Shown here: positions 1 to 6,969 of the stretch, piece after piece
Layout of the letters: each line of letters starts with the position of its first letter
Position numbering within the stretch: position 1 is the first letter of the stretch
Assembly: GCF_900187645.1 (NCBI RefSeq)
Contig: NZ_FYEE01000017.1
Coordinates: forward strand, 1-63,611
DNA: 63,611 nucleotides
Source of the DNA: Pseudomonas sp. Irchel 3E20
Lineage (GTDB): Bacteria; Pseudomonadota; Gammaproteobacteria; Pseudomonadales; Pseudomonadaceae
Reading direction: 5' to 3'
Notes under the pieces: model-generated
Databases searched by the model: none
What the model was told of the DNA's origin: nothing
The model's input: only the letters and a program-made list of their open reading frames with translations
Program-made: the position numbers and the translations under genes

Positions 1-105
1 TCGACCGTCAGGCCTCAGGTCGGAGTTGACACGATACGTGGCGACCTCGTTCTCGGTTATGCCGATCAGCTTCGCCACTTCTATGTCTGAAGGCTTCTCG
101 CTCAT
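1..105 (-). CDS. Small phage protein, N-terminal 35 codons (cut by window edge)
   Basis: An open frame starts at the ATG complementary to 103-105 and runs off the left edge without a stop. An AGGAGA ribosome-binding site sits 7 bases before the ATG, so the start is well supported. The visible protein starts MSEKPSDIEVAKLIGITENE, which could be the start of a small helix-turn-helix-like protein, but no family is recognised. It is divergent from the first variable-protein gene, with about 105 bp between the two starts, where both promoters should lie. Function unknown. Confidence 0.5.
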   Translation of the reverse strand, partial: MSEKPSDIEVAKLIGITENEVATYRVNSDLRPDGR

Positions 106-210
106 CTCGCTCTCCTTGATCCGGCTCAATGCCGGTCACCCGTAATACCCCAACCAAAACCAAATTGCCACCACCGGTCACGGAGGGCGGCGCCTACCTG
201 AGGAACACCA

Positions 211-804
211 ATGAAAGCCAAGACGATTTCAGTCGAGATTGACGACTTCAAGCTCAAAGGCCCCGCAGAACGCATGGTGCAGCTGTTCGCGCTCGGCATG
301 CTCTCTCAGACGCTGCCGCCGGCTGCGAATGTTCAGCCGATTTCGGCGGGTGACATCCCCGCCATCGGCGAGCACTGGTCCGGCGAAGGCGGCATCAACG
401 CCGGCTTCGTTCCTGCCCGCGGCGCCGTGCCTGCCCACTACCTGATCCTCGGCGCCAAAAGCCTGGGCGAGCTCAAGTGGGGCCGCTACAAAGAAGAGTC
501 GAAAGCCATCAGCAAGTGGGACGGCAAGGCCAACACTGACGCGCTGATCGCGGCAGGTGGTCACCCAGCAGCCGAAGCGGCCCGCGCATACACCGCTGAC
601 GGCCATAGCGACTTCGACCTGCCAGCGGCATCCCAGCTCTATCAGGTCTGGGCGTACGACCTGATCGCCGAGGGTGCCTACTGGTCGAGTTCGCAGCGCT
701 CCGCCAACAACGCATTCAACATGGACTTCGTTGTTGGCCATCAGATCATCTACGTCAAGCACCTCGAGCTCCCCGTCCGCCCCGTCCGCAGGAAATTTAT
801 TTAG
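211..804 (+). CDS. DUF1566-like variable protein, putative DGR target 1
   Basis: A 197-residue protein with a GAGGAA ribosome-binding site before the ATG. Its C-terminal half resembles DUF1566/C-type-lectin-fold proteins that serve as receptor-binding targets of diversity-generating retroelements: a WSSSQRSANNAF segment, a variable stretch, then the invariant ELPVRPVR ending. It is a diverged paralogue of the next gene; both share the pattern DGxANTxAM/L..AAG...SDxxxPA. Residues 170-185 are the variable stretch, where 12 codons differ from the paralogue at positions 1 and 2 only. By family precedent the product would be displayed on a phage tail fibre or cell surface, with the variable loop contacting a ligand; that is inference. 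No signal peptide. No retroelement reverse transcriptase is in view. Confidence 0.8.
   Translation: MKAKTISVEIDDFKLKGPAERMVQLFALGMLSQTLPPAANVQPISAGDIPAIGEHWSGEGGINAGFVPARGAVPAHYLILGAKSLGELKWGRYKEESKAISKWDGKANTDALIAAGGHPAAEAARAYTADGHSDFDLPAASQLYQVWAYDLIAEGAYWSSSQRSANNAFNMDFVVGHQIIYVKHLELPVRPVRRKFI
692..791 (+). repeat. Variable repeat copy 1 (VR-like)
   Basis: This 100-bp segment at the 3' end of the first DUF1566-like gene matches 1385-1484 at 86 of 100 positions. The first 26 bases and the last 26 bases are identical in the two copies. All 14 differences fall in codon positions 1 or 2 between about 718 and 765; none is in position 3. The GC-rich identical 3' block (gagctccccgtccgcc...) resembles the initiation-of-mutagenic-homing end of DGR variable repeats. 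Confidence 0.8.
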
Positions 805-833
805 TCCTTCATTCATTGCTTTTGATCGGCCCG

Positions 834-854
834 AGGCGCACCAGCGCCTTTTTT
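834..854 (+). terminator. Rho-independent terminator after target 1
   Basis: AGGCGC-ACCA-GCGCCT forms a 6-bp stem with a 4-base loop followed by five T. It lies 30 bp after the stop of the first variable gene and 43 bp after the repeat end. A hairpin downstream of a variable repeat is also a known DGR homing element, but the T-run and the distance favour a terminator. Confidence 0.6.
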
Positions 855-879
855 GTTGCCCACGAAAAGAGGAATCACC

Positions 880-1503
880 ATGCCAGTAGCATCCAAAGCA
901 GCACCAGCAACCAACCTCCCCCAGATCGGCAAGGCCTACGGCGGCGGGTTCGTCTCCGGCATCACCGTCGACCTGGAGACGGGCAAGCGTTACCTGAACA
1001 TCACCGCCGGCGCCGAGCACGAACTGTGCGGCACCTGGGGCAAGCGCGGCGCGCTGATCGAGGGCGCGGACAGCTTCATTGATGGTCGGGCCAATACCGA
1101 GGCCATGGCCGCGGCGGGCAGCGAGCTGGCTCAGAAGGTTTTGGGATTGAACATCGGCGGTTTCAGCGACTGGGCGATCCCTGCCCGTGACCAGCAGGAA
1201 TTGCAGTACCGCAACCTCAAGCCAACGACCGACGCCAACTACTGCTGGGGCCGGGACGGTGACAACCCGAACAGCCTGCCGGTGGGCAAGCTGTACACCG
1301 AAGAGTTGCCCGGGCAAACAACCGTCGAAGCGTTCAAGGCGGGCGGCCCCGAGGCCTTCCAGCCGCGCTGGTACTACTCCAGCACGCAGCGCTCCGCCAA
1401 CAACGCATTCTACCTGCACTTCGATGGTGGCTATCAGGACAACGACGGCAAGGACACCGAGCTCCCCGTCCGCCCCGTCCGCAGCGTTCTGATCGAGGCA
1501 TAA
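880..1503 (+). CDS. DUF1566-like variable protein, putative DGR target 2
   Basis: A 207-residue paralogue of the preceding gene. The start at 880 is chosen because AGAGGA lies 6 bases upstream; an upstream in-frame start at 853 lacks such a site. Conserved features are GFSDWAIPARDQQEL in the middle and WYYSSTQRSANNAF followed by the ELPVRPVRS ending. Residues 178-193 hold the 12 variable codons. The two proteins are much less alike outside the repeat than inside it, the reverse of simple gene duplication and what copying from one template repeat would give. Presumed surface or tail-fibre ligand-binding protein. Confidence 0.8.
   Translation: MPVASKAAPATNLPQIGKAYGGGFVSGITVDLETGKRYLNITAGAEHELCGTWGKRGALIEGADSFIDGRANTEAMAAAGSELAQKVLGLNIGGFSDWAIPARDQQELQYRNLKPTTDANYCWGRDGDNPNSLPVGKLYTEELPGQTTVEAFKAGGPEAFQPRWYYSSTQRSANNAFYLHFDGGYQDNDGKDTELPVRPVRSVLIEA
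1385..1484 (+). repeat. Variable repeat copy 2 (VR-like)
   Basis: Partner of 692-791. The differing codons read (copy 1/copy 2) aac/tac, atg/ctg, gac/cac, gtt/gat, gtt/ggt, cat/tat, atc/gac, atc/aac, tac/gac, gtc/ggc, cac/gac, ctc/acc. Most are compatible with an AAC/AAT-type template codon mutated at its adenines. No third copy rich in AAC, i.e. the expected template repeat, was found in this window. Confidence 0.8.
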
Positions 1504-1507
1504 ATCC

Positions 1508-1984
1508 ATGGCGACACGCGAATCGCTGAAAGCCAGATCTGAGCGTGTTGGTGAATGCCTGATCTGGCGCGGAGGTCTGAACCCTGGTGGCTATGGTTAC
1601 GTATGGCATGAAGGGAAGAATCGGGCGACCCATCGCGTTTCATACGAGATGAATGTCGGCCCGATACCCGAAGACCTGGAATTGCTTCACTCCTGCGACA
1701 CGCCATCATGTATTGAGCCTTCTCACCTGTCGCCCGGCACCCATGCCGCAAACATGAGGGAAATGGCAGATAGAAAACGTTGTAACCGGCCATCAGGCGA
1801 AATGCATTCGCTCGCCAAGCTTACCGAGGCCCAAGCCGCCGACATTCGCAGGCGCTACAAGCCTTACTGCCGAATCAACAGCAGTTGCGCCATCGCGAAA
1901 GAGCTTGGCGTATCGCAGCGAACTATTTGGGCGGTGATCAAGGGTATCACCTGGAAAGAGCCGCCCTCGCCCGCGTCGTGCTAA
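1508..1984 (+). CDS. HNH endonuclease with C-terminal helix-turn-helix
   Basis: A 158-residue protein starting 5 bp after the second variable gene. Residues about 15-80 match the HNH_3 type of phage homing endonuclease: GECLIWRG, then THRVSYEMNVG, then LLHSCDTPSCIEPSHL with the HNH histidines and a Cys pair, then GTHAANMREM. Residues about 100-150 (KLTEAQAADIRRRY...AIAKELGVSQRTIWAVI) form a DNA-binding helix-turn-helix typical of these free-standing enzymes. Such genes are commonly selfish insertions in phage genomes. Its place directly behind a variable repeat could be chance or could reflect homing into a conserved site. Activity is inferred from motifs only. Confidence 0.75.
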   Translation: MATRESLKARSERVGECLIWRGGLNPGGYGYVWHEGKNRATHRVSYEMNVGPIPEDLELLHSCDTPSCIEPSHLSPGTHAANMREMADRKRCNRPSGEMHSLAKLTEAQAADIRRRYKPYCRINSSCAIAKELGVSQRTIWAVIKGITWKEPPSPASC

Positions 1985-2047
1985 AGCGCGGCAACATGGT
2001 CAACTCAGCACTGACCAAGACTTACCAGAAGGGTTGATTTTGGTCAC

Positions 2048-2275
2048 TCATCGCCCAGCAATCAGCTTGGCTCCCAGTTCTCGGCCCGCGACCTGCGCCA
2101 GGCCACGGTCAACATAGGTTCGGTCACCCGCGACAACCGGCACCACCACCTCACCACCGCGCTTCACCTCGACGTTGATACGCCAGGTCTCCCGGCCTTC
2201 CTCGTCCTTGTCGCACTCCATGTAGTTCCAAACCTGAAAACCTTCGATGTCATCGTAAATATCGTGCTTTGTCAT
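2048..2275 (-). CDS. Small hypothetical phage protein
   Basis: An acidic 75-residue protein from the ATG at 2275 (MTKHDIYDD). A second in-frame ATG at 2287 would add four residues; neither has a strong ribosome-binding site. The protein looks like a small beta-rich phage accessory protein (WRINVEVKRGG...VVVPVVAGDRTY). It is the only minus-strand gene in a plus-strand cluster and is divergent from the gene at 2346. No family recognised. Confidence 0.45.
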   Translation of the reverse strand: MTKHDIYDDIEGFQVWNYMECDKDEEGRETWRINVEVKRGGEVVVPVVAGDRTYVDRGLAQVAGRELGAKLIAGR

Positions 2276-2345
2276 GGTCCAGCCCATTTAGAGGAAGGGG
2301 CCATCGTAGCACCACAGCCCGGGCATGGCCCGGCAAGGACTCCCC

Positions 2346-2750
2346 ATGCCTACAGAAAACAAAATCGCCGTACCGGAAGAATCCGCCGGCGTGGACTTCG
2401 GAATCGACGGGCGATCGGTGCGCGTCTCGCAGGAGGCTTACTCGATCTTCCTGGCGCGTGAAGCGGCCGGACGGGAAAAGATCGCGACCCTGCAACAGCG
2501 CCTGACCGCAGCGGATGAGCGGGCGGATGTGCTGGAGCAAGCCTTGAAGTTCTACGCAGAGCGCGAGCATTACCATTTTGAAAGTGGCAACTGGGACACC
2601 GTGAGCGGTGAACCGCTGAACATCCTTTGGAATGGCGATGAGCCAGACTTTATCGAGGATGGGGCTGTTGCGCGGGCTGCACTCAAGCCAGCAGAGTCCC
2701 ATCCGTGCCAGGTCTATCTCGATGGATGTGATGGTTCATGCAAGCCATAA
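2346..2750 (+). CDS. Hypothetical phage protein with coiled-coil segment
   Basis: 134 residues. The start at 2346 follows AAGGA by 6 bases; the frame opens earlier at 2325 without a good site. Residues about 35-75 (FLAREAAGREKIATLQQRL... ADVLEQALKFYAERE) are predicted coiled coil, a layout common in short phage early-region proteins that carry an Ead/Ea22-like helical stretch. The C-terminus has two Cys (DGCDGSCKP). No enzymatic motif. Likely an accessory gene of the prophage early region; function unknown. Confidence 0.55.
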   Translation: MPTENKIAVPEESAGVDFGIDGRSVRVSQEAYSIFLAREAAGREKIATLQQRLTAADERADVLEQALKFYAEREHYHFESGNWDTVSGEPLNILWNGDEPDFIEDGAVARAALKPAESHPCQVYLDGCDGSCKP

Positions 2751-2814
2751 CCCAACTCCCCGCCTACTGCTGGTGCCTGCTGGCACTGGCACAACTGATT
2801 TGCTGAGGTGATTT

Positions 2815-3702
2815 ATGAGTGAGTTCAAACGAGAGGTTCGTTATACGGTCATCAAGCATAACCAACTGACCGAAAGCCAAATGCAATATCTGAAAAACTG
2901 CATATTCGGTGAAGGCATACCGACTGTCGAGGCGGTGGTAGTTGAGTCCGATTGGCCTGAATACCAGCCTGTTTGGAAGATGATCGAGGATCGAGTATCC
3001 GGCGCCCCAGTGGAGGGTGGAAAAGCTGAATACGATGCGCTGGCTCAAGCCATGACCACCAACCGAACGATTGACGGCGTGCCGCGCTTGCGTGAGCTGC
3101 TGGAGCGTGTTGCTGACCCTTACCGTCGTGAGCCGCGCTCAATTCACCTGCACAACTCTGATATTGCAGAGCTGCGCGCCCTGCTGGATGCGCCAGTGGA
3201 ATGCAGGTGCAAGCGCTATGGCAAGGACAACCCACATTGGCCGTGCCCTGTGCATGCAGCGCCAGCCGCCCAGTACCAGGGCGAGCCGGTGGCCTGGACG
3301 CAGCCCAATCAGGCCGGCATGTGTATCTCCAGCGAGGTAAAACTGCACTCCTTAAAAATTGGCGGCGCGCCGGCGGCGGCTGTAGCTGGTTATTCGGTTC
3401 CACTCTACGCCGTGCAGCCCGCGCCGGTAGCGTCGGTGCCCGACGGCTATTGCATCATGCCCCGCCAACTTACCGCTGAGAATGGCGCCAAAGCCTTGCT
3501 GCTCGGCGAGTTCAAGCTGCTGGTCACCAAAGGATGCCCTGAATGCTGCGAGCTTGAGGAGCCAGCCGAAGGTTGCTCAATATGCGACGGTGAAGGCGAG
3601 TACGGGCAGAAACACACCATCCCGTGGGATCAGATCAAGTTCATCTACAGCAAGGCCGTATCTGGCCTGGCCGTGAAGGCTGCGTCAGCCAAAACCCGAT
3701 AG
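2815..3702 (+). CDS. Hypothetical phage early protein with Cys-rich C-terminal motif
   Basis: 295 residues with GAGGTGA seven bases before the ATG. The middle part has mosaic segments typical of Pseudomonas phage proteins (IAELRALLDAP; CRCKRYGKDNPHWPCPVH; GEPVAWTQPNQAG). Residues about 240-265 (CPECCELEEPAEGCSICDGE) hold two CxxC pairs that could bind zinc like a DnaJ-type knuckle. No catalytic motif. Probably a modular early-region protein; the domains are short and shared widely among phages, so no function is assigned. Confidence 0.55.
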   Translation: MSEFKREVRYTVIKHNQLTESQMQYLKNCIFGEGIPTVEAVVVESDWPEYQPVWKMIEDRVSGAPVEGGKAEYDALAQAMTTNRTIDGVPRLRELLERVADPYRREPRSIHLHNSDIAELRALLDAPVECRCKRYGKDNPHWPCPVHAAPAAQYQGEPVAWTQPNQAGMCISSEVKLHSLKIGGAPAAAVAGYSVPLYAVQPAPVASVPDGYCIMPRQLTAENGAKALLLGEFKLLVTKGCPECCELEEPAEGCSICDGEGEYGQKHTIPWDQIKFIYSKAVSGLAVKAASAKTR

Positions 3703-3782
3703 GAGTACATCTGTACTCCACCCGCAAAACCTGTAACCCCTCCCCCTTCAAAGTCAGCCGCTATAGCGGCAAGGAGCCCGGC

Positions 3783-4067
3783 ATGCCTGAAGAAAAGTAT
3801 CCGCTCGCCGTAGAGAGCGTTGGCGGTGACACCTACATCGTGATGAGCCGTGGGCACCACGACTTACGCCTGTTCATGGAAGAAGTCATCAAGGATTACG
3901 GCGACTGGAATCTCGGCGGTGCGCAGCACGTGTGGATCAAGACCACGCCAACCAAAGGTGGCTGGAACTACAACATCGTGAAGGAAGGCACGCGCGGCGC
4001 CTGGCCGGCCACTTACTGCTGGGAGTACGGCGAGGGTTATGAACAGTGGCGGCAGGTGAAGCCATGA
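3783..4067 (+). CDS. Hypothetical phage protein
   Basis: 94 residues from the ATG at 3783, preceded by AAGGAG at a proper distance; the longer frame from 3624 overlaps the previous gene and is not preferred. The protein is Trp/Tyr-rich (GDWNLGGAQHVWIKTTP, TYCWEYGEGYEQWRQ) and resembles small phage proteins of unknown role. Its stop overlaps the next start in ATGA, so the two are probably translationally coupled. Confidence 0.5.
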   Translation: MPEEKYPLAVESVGGDTYIVMSRGHHDLRLFMEEVIKDYGDWNLGGAQHVWIKTTPTKGGWNYNIVKEGTRGAWPATYCWEYGEGYEQWRQVKP

Positions 4068-4309
4068 AGACGCATTTTTTTTCTGGGCCTGGGGCGGACG
4101 ACATCGAGCGGGCGCCTTGCGGAACCTGGCTAGGCGAGGGATCGGGGCTTTCTGGAATTTGGGAACGAGTGGATTGTCACCGCTGCCAGACTCTCAAAGA
4201 AAAAATCATTGATACAGCCGCGACCGAAGAGCGCGCCATTGTCGAGCAGATGGGCGACATGGCGGCATTCATGCGAGCGGAAGACCGAAAGCAAGAGGTG
4301 ACGCCATGA
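4064..4309 (+). CDS. Hypothetical phage protein, 81 aa
   Basis: Starts at the ATG of an ATGA overlap with the previous gene and has AGGTGA upstream. It contains APCGTWLGEGSGLSG and a later CHRC pair, the layout of small phage proteins described as having a single zinc knuckle (a Cys before, a CxxC after), followed by a charged helix (LKEKIIDTAATEERAIVEQM). Its stop again overlaps the next ATG. Function unknown. Confidence 0.5.
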   Translation: MKTHFFSGPGADDIERAPCGTWLGEGSGLSGIWERVDCHRCQTLKEKIIDTAATEERAIVEQMGDMAAFMRAEDRKQEVTP

Positions 4310-4362
4310 TCGCCCCCCTCTGGTTCGCCTACGTCTTCATCTACCGAGAGCCAAGGCCATGA
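4306..4362 (+). CDS. 18-codon overlapping ORF in a translational-coupling chain
   Basis: MIAPLWFAYVFIYREPRP. The ATG overlaps the previous stop (ATGA) and its own TGA overlaps the ATG at 4359 (again ATGA). It therefore links 4064-4309 to 4359-4682 without a gap. It is short and hydrophobic; it may only carry ribosomes to the next gene, which has no strong site of its own apart from AGCCAAGG. Coding is suggested by the arrangement, not by homology. Confidence 0.35.
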   Translation: MIAPLWFAYVFIYREPRP

Positions 4363-4682
4363 CAGACCATGAATTGTTGCGGATGTCTGCCAAGGCCATG
4401 GGCTTCGAACTGGAGTACCGACACGGCAGCGATGCCTTCTATTACGACGATCCAGACTCAGGCCGGGAGCAATGGCAGCCGCTCAGTGATGAAGGCCAGG
4501 CCGTGCGCGTAGCGGTTGAACTCCAGCTCAGCATTCTCTGGTTCACCAAGCTGCAGTACGTGATGGTCGAGCGTGGTGGCTTCGGCGAGAACATCGGCTG
4601 GACCGACGACGCAGATCGAGGTAGCGCGCTCCGCCAAGCAATAACCGTCGTAGCAGCACAAATTGGCAGCACGCTTCCCTAA
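4359..4682 (+). CDS. Hypothetical phage protein, DUF2591-like
   Basis: 107 residues starting in an ATGA overlap. The order of elements (MTDHELLRMSAKAMG, ...W.PLSDEGQAVRVAVELQL..., then SALRQAITVVAAQIG at the end) matches short phage proteins of the DUF2591/NinX-like kind found near integrases. No catalytic or metal-binding motif. Last gene of the overlapping cluster before the AlpA-like regulator. Confidence 0.55.
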   Translation: MTDHELLRMSAKAMGFELEYRHGSDAFYYDDPDSGREQWQPLSDEGQAVRVAVELQLSILWFTKLQYVMVERGGFGENIGWTDDADRGSALRQAITVVAAQIGSTLP

Positions 4683-4731
4683 CCCCAATCCCCCTACATG
4701 CCTGCCGGTGAGCGGCGGGCGAGGTATCCCT

Positions 4732-4965
4732 ATGCAAACTCCAATGCGCAACGCCCCCAACAACGACGCACCACCAACCGAACTGATCGCACTGCCTGAG
4801 GTGATAAAGATCACTGGCTTCAAGACCACCAAGATTTACGACATGGTGAACAAGGGCGCCTTTCCGAAAAAGGTACACCTCGGCACGCGCTCCGTGCGCT
4901 GGGTCAAGGCCGAGGTTTTGCAGTGGGCCACCGACCAGATGGCGGCACGGGAGCAGCGTGCTTAA
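4732..4965 (+). CDS. AlpA-family transcriptional regulator / excisionase-like
   Basis: 77 residues. Residues about 20-75 (LIALPEVIKITGFKTTKIYDM ... FPKKVHLGTRSVRWVKAEV) are the winged-helix AlpA/MerR-like DNA-binding domain that activates integrase or acts as an excision factor in P4-like elements. The start at 4732 follows GAGGT at a longish spacing; an alternative ATG lies at 4744. The gene converges on the integrase and their ends overlap by 4 bp, a usual arrangement at the integrase end of such elements. Confidence 0.8.
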   Translation: MQTPMRNAPNNDAPPTELIALPEVIKITGFKTTKIYDMVNKGAFPKKVHLGTRSVRWVKAEVLQWATDQMAAREQRA

Positions 4966-6191
4966 TCTGCTGCCTCGACCGCATCAAGGTAGTCCGCCCA
5001 TTCCTGCATCATCCCCCTGCGCTGCTCGACATACCTGGCATGGTTGTACGAGCCGCGCACTTTGTCCTCTCCGGCGTGGGAAAGCTGCGCCTCGATCCAA
5101 TCCGATTCATATCCCTTCTCGTTCAGGGCTGTCGATATCGTGCCGCGCAGCCCGTGGCCCGTCAGCTTCCCGCCAAACCCCATCCTTTTGATTGCGACGT
5201 TGACCGTGTTTTCGCTCATCTGCTTGCTGGGATTGTTTCGCCCAGTGAAAAGCAGCTTGCAGCGCCCGGTCATCGCCAGCACCTCCCGTACCACCTCCAC
5301 GGCCTGCCGCGAAAGAGGAACCAGGTACGGCGGAATCTTATCCCCCTCAGTTCTAACCCTGCTGCGCAACTGCTTTACAGCGTCGGGCGGTATCGTCCAC
5401 AAGGCTGCGTCCAGATCAAACTGGCTTGGCGCCGCCGAGCGCACCTCCCCCGTCCTGACCCCGGTCAGCAGCAGGAGACGTATCGCGCTGCTGGTAAACA
5501 GCGAGCCTTCAAACTTGCGTAGCGCCACCAGGAAGCCTTTGAGTTCGGCATCGCCGCACAGGATCGGGTTGTTCCTGACTGGCGGCTGCACCGCGGCCAC
5601 CACTTCAAGATCGGTCGCCGGGTTTGAATCAATCACGCCCTCGGCAATGGCGTAGCTGAAAATCTGCTTGAGCCACGTCCGGCACTTCTCTGCGACGTGC
5701 AGGGCGCCCCGCTTTTCCACTCGGCGCACGGCCGCCAGTACATCGCCGCGGCGAATGTCGGCAATCGGGATTTTGCCCAGGGCGGGTATCAGGTCTTTAT
5801 CCAGGTACGTGCGGGACTGCTCCGCACTGCCTTTGGCGGCGCTGGTGAGCCTGGGCCGCTTGAATGCGTACCAGCGTTCTGCAACTGCCTCGAAGGTGTT
5901 TTCAGTGCTGGCGCTTGCGGCCTGCTGGGTTTGCCGGCGGTCTATGCGCGGGTCGATACCCTTGGCCACAAGTGCCCGGGCGGCGTCGCGCAACTCGCGC
6001 GCTTCTTTAAGGGATGTTTCGGGGTAGGTGCCCAGGGATATGCGCGGCTGCTTTCCGTGCCATGAAAACCGGAAGTGCCACGCCTTCGCGCCCTTGCTGG
6101 CGACGAACAGCGACAACCCCGACGCATCGGTCAGGGAGTAGTCCTTTTCTTTGGGCTTTGCTTGCCTGACGGCCGTGTCAGTGAGGGGCAT
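4962..6191 (-). CDS. int: P4-type tyrosine integrase
   Basis: 409 residues from the ATG at 6191 (MPLTDTAVRQAKPKEKDYSL); the frame is open to 6212. Domain order: N-terminal arm-binding DUF4102 region (residues 1-85), core-binding domain (about 100-185), catalytic domain (about 200-390). Catalytic residues are visible: Arg in LLTGVRTGEVRS, HGLR in TGHGLRGT, His in LSHAG, and the nucleophile Tyr in YNHARYVEQRR. It integrates and, with the AlpA-like partner, excises the element. The gene lies 163 bp from the tRNA-Leu 3' end, which identifies the tRNA as the likely attachment gene. Confidence 0.93.
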   Translation of the reverse strand: MPLTDTAVRQAKPKEKDYSLTDASGLSLFVASKGAKAWHFRFSWHGKQPRISLGTYPETSLKEARELRDAARALVAKGIDPRIDRRQTQQAASASTENTFEAVAERWYAFKRPRLTSAAKGSAEQSRTYLDKDLIPALGKIPIADIRRGDVLAAVRRVEKRGALHVAEKCRTWLKQIFSYAIAEGVIDSNPATDLEVVAAVQPPVRNNPILCGDAELKGFLVALRKFEGSLFTSSAIRLLLLTGVRTGEVRSAAPSQFDLDAALWTIPPDAVKQLRSRVRTEGDKIPPYLVPLSRQAVEVVREVLAMTGRCKLLFTGRNNPSKQMSENTVNVAIKRMGFGGKLTGHGLRGTISTALNEKGYESDWIEAQLSHAGEDKVRGSYNHARYVEQRRGMMQEWADYLDAVEAAD

Positions 6192-6283
6192 TAGTACATC
6201 ACCAGTAGTCACGAATTCAGATGTACTGGGGAATGTACTAGAAAATATCGAAAGGCGGCGAAAGATCGCGAAAGAGAAGACAA

Positions 6284-6308
6284 CAAAAAAGCCGCTCTAG
6301 GCGGCTTT
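6284..6308 (-). terminator. Rho-independent terminator of the tRNA transcript
   Basis: On the minus strand, AAAGCCGC-CTAGA-GCGGCTTT is followed by a T-run. It lies about 47 bp past the tRNA-Leu 3' end and before the integrase start, so it would end tRNA transcription and insulate the integrase. Confidence 0.75.
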
Positions 6309-6354
6309 CTGTATGGGTTTCGCGAAAGACTACGAGTAGTTGCGAAACCAAGTT

Positions 6355-6439
6355 TGGTGCGGATGAAGAGACTCGAACTCTTACACCTTGCGGCGCTGGA
6401 ACCTAAATCCAGTGTGTCTACCAATTCCACCACATCCGC
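6355..6439 (-). tRNA. tRNA-Leu (anticodon TAG)
   Basis: The minus strand reads GCGGATG... with a TTTAGGT anticodon loop between CTGGA and TCCAG, a leucine-type long variable arm, the TTCGAGTCT T-loop and an encoded CCA end at 6355-6357. The 3' end faces the integrase, so it is the probable attachment site of the element at 1-6.2 kb. The tRNA is intact after integration. Confidence 0.95.
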
Positions 6440-6496
6440 GTATCAAGCTCTTAAAGCAAAGACGCCAGACTATTTAGCCTGGCGCCTTTCTAAATA

Positions 6497-6573
6497 TGGG
6501 GTGGACGAAGGGGATCGAACCCTCGACAACGGGAGTCACAATCCCGTGCTCTACCAACTGAGCTACGCCCACC
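6497..6573 (-). tRNA. tRNA-His (anticodon GTG)
   Basis: The minus strand starts GGTGGGC with the extra 5' G of tRNA-His. The anticodon stem CGGGA/TCCCG encloses TTGTGAC (anticodon GTG), and CCA is encoded at 6497-6499. Middle gene of a three-tRNA transcript. Confidence 0.95.
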
Positions 6574-6612
6574 ATATTGCCATGTTGCGTTACTTGTGCC
6601 AAAGCTGCCTAA

Positions 6613-6689
6613 TGGCGCACCCGGCAGGACTCGAACCTGCGACCATCCGCTTAGAAGGCGGATGCTCTATCCAGCTGAGCTACGGGCGC
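6613..6689 (-). tRNA. tRNA-Arg (anticodon TCT)
   Basis: The minus strand starts GCGCCCGTAGCTCAG. The anticodon loop CTTCTAA (TCT) sits between ATCCGC and GCGGAT; CCA is encoded at 6613-6615. First gene of the Arg-His-Leu tRNA cluster. Confidence 0.95.
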
Positions 6690-6810
6690 CTTGTTAATCT
6701 GTATTCTTTGACGATTACAAACTAAGTGCTTTCAGCCTTACCAAATCAAACTTCGATTCAGCTCGACCTTCTCAACCAGTGCTAGGCTGTGCCCGACAAG
6801 TGCGACGAAT

Positions 6811-6837
6811 GTTATAGGTGAGCCTAAAGGTCGTCAA
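6811..6837 (-). promoter_or_regulatory. Putative sigma-70 promoter of the tRNA cluster
   Basis: On the minus strand TTGACG (6837-6832) is followed after 15 bp by TATAAC (6816-6811). It lies about 120 bp upstream of tRNA-Arg. The hexamers are near consensus but the spacing is short. The rest of 6690-6969 is AT-rich divergent promoter DNA shared with folD. Confidence 0.5.
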
Positions 6838-6969
6838 CTCTTTTTTAAAAAAAATTCATTTAATTAAAGGGGTTAGGGGAATTTGCAGACCAAGCGCCTT
6901 TGCCCTCACGTCCTGGCATGCGAGAATGCGGCCTCTTTTCTTCTCCCTCTCGATGGTTAATCACGCGCA

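Noticed and set aside
229..1509. 426-codon open frame antisense to both DGR target genes
   Set aside because: It spans two well-supported plus-strand genes, lacks a ribosome-binding site and reads as low-complexity Gly/Val/Ala sequence, a typical shadow of GC-rich coding DNA.
1..6212. A reverse transcriptase or template repeat of the DGR inside the window
   Set aside because: I read all frames of the element part for YxDD-type palm motifs and for a third copy of the repeat ends; neither is present.
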